Source of the DNA: Aurantiacibacter marinus
GTDB lineage: Bacteria; Pseudomonadota; Alphaproteobacteria; Sphingomonadales; Sphingomonadaceae
Assembly (NCBI RefSeq): GCF_001021555.1
Contig: NZ_LDCP01000002.1
Coordinates: 124,001 to 188,000, forward strand
Length of the DNA: 64,000 nt
Direction: 5' to 3'
In this document: positions 63,421-64,000 of the stretch, in pieces
Position numbering within the stretch: position 1 is the first letter of the stretch
Layout of the letters: every line of letters begins with the position of its first letter
The notes under the pieces: generated by a model
What the model was told of the DNA's origin: nothing
Seen by the model: the letters and a program-made list of their open reading frames with translations, nothing else
Databases searched by the model: none
Made by a program: the position numbers and the translations under genes

Positions 63421-64000
63421 ATGCAGAAACGTCCCAATACCCGCAAATTCCAAGGTCTTCCCAGCAAGGACCAGATTCTGGAGTTCATCAAGAACGCCGA
63501 TGGCCCTGCTGGCAAGCGCGAGATTTCCAAACATTTCCGCCTGAAAGGGCAGGAAAAGATCGCGCTCAAGGCGCGGCTTAAAGACATGGCCGAGGAAGGC
63601 CTGATCGATGGCCGCAAAACTGCGTTTCACCGGATGGGTGGCGTGCCCAAAGTCACCGTCCTGCGCATTGTCGAGATCGACGAGGGCGAACCCGTCGCCG
63701 TTCCCGAAAGTTGGCAGCCCGATGATGGCGCCGCGCCGCCGCGCTTGCGCGTGATCGAACGCAAGAAGCAGGCAGCTCTCCGAGTGGGCGATCGCATCCT
63801 TGCGCGCACTGAAGAGGCCGGGAAGGGCTTCATCGCGCACCCGATGAAGAAGCTGCCCAATGAAGAGGGCGCAATGCTGGGCGTGATCGAGATCGACAAG
63901 GGTGGCCAGGCATGGCTTGCGCCCGTCGACAAGAAGATCCGCACGTCCACCAAAGTCAGCGACAAAGGCGGGGCAGAGGCCGGCCAACTGGTGCTTGCCG
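63421..64000 (+). CDS. rnr: Ribonuclease R, N-terminal part
   Basis: The first ~193 residues of RNase R, a 3'-5' exoribonuclease; the gene continues off the right edge. It has the N-terminal winged-helix (KREISKHFRLKGQEKIALKARLKDMAEEGLI), then the cold-shock-like OB region (RVGDRILART...VIEIDKGG). The catalytic RNB domain is not in the window. Weak ribosome site, but the ATG at 63421 begins the conserved region. Confidence 0.92.
   Translation, partial: MQKRPNTRKFQGLPSKDQILEFIKNADGPAGKREISKHFRLKGQEKIALKARLKDMAEEGLIDGRKTAFHRMGGVPKVTVLRIVEIDEGEPVAVPESWQPDDGAAPPRLRVIERKKQAALRVGDRILARTEEAGKGFIAHPMKKLPNEEGAMLGVIEIDKGGQAWLAPVDKKIRTSTKVSDKGGAEAGQLVLA

Noticed and set aside
1-64000. tRNA, rRNA, CRISPR, IS elements, prophage
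   Set aside because: No cloverleaf-like tRNA, repeat-spacer array, transposase or terminal repeat was seen; short repeats noted are regulatory or terminators.

Overview
This window is a chromosomal segment of a Sphingomonadales alphaproteobacterium, most likely in or near the Erythrobacteraceae. The basis is moderately high GC, dense gene packing with many 1-4 base overlaps, a UrcA-family protein, a sigma-54/PEP-CTERM locus, PhaR, a DOMON-like/NamZ pair, a heat-shock promoter matching the alphaproteobacterial RpoH consensus, and the gene orders hrcA-grpE / rph-rdgB-hemW and rsmI-yraN-gshB. No rRNA, tRNA, CRISPR array, prophage or insertion sequence was seen. Genus-level placement is inference.

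Layout. Positions 1-5.7 kb: the translation cluster rplY-pth-ychF (minus strand), split by a block of two paralogous TPR lipoproteins around a PEP-CTERM protein that has a sigma-54-type promoter. 5.7-12.7 kb: an accessory-looking minus-strand run. It holds three TraB/GumN paralogues, a UrcA protein behind a promoter framed by an inverted repeat, a 49-residue membrane peptide, and seven small membrane proteins in a tight operon (six look like one four-helix family) with a 65-residue XRE regulator embedded. 12.8-24.1 kb: glyQ-glyS (glyS carries an internal tract of foreign codon usage), ppdK, a methyltransferase, comF, hisI, an FkbM methyltransferase, cysK and an MFS exporter. 24.2-30.7 kb: PilZ protein, tyrS, the DOMON-like/NamZ pair, a zinc-ribbon methyltransferase, a TonB-C-like envelope protein, a 41-codon small ORF and a beta-lactamase-fold serine hydrolase.

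30.9-42.9 kb: parE, an LpoA-like lipoprotein, rsmI-yraN-gshB-dedA, then xerC-hemW, a CAP-domain secreted protein, rdgB-rph, and hrcA-grpE. 43-46.1 kb: a secreted protein of three beta-sandwich-like repeats, a multi-pass membrane protein, an HExxH protein and a PCu(A)C copper chaperone, all on the minus strand and separating grpE from dnaK. 46.2-49.4 kb: dnaK-dnaJ from an RpoH promoter, with an intergenic hairpin. 49.4-64 kb: patatin-like protein, radA-cvpA-(NifU-like)-MFS-alr, phaR, proS, a DUF805 protein, an M3 peptidase, an M28 peptidase with a fibronectin-type tail, and the start of rnr.

Most of the window is housekeeping: translation, proteostasis, DNA topology and repair, cell-wall precursor supply and turnover. 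The least explained region is 5.7-12.7 kb, where an amplified membrane-protein family, its apparent regulator and the TraB/GumN proteins are packed together. The four-helix array is the best candidate for an undescribed system. The glyS mosaic and the sigma-54 PEP-CTERM block are the next most informative signals.
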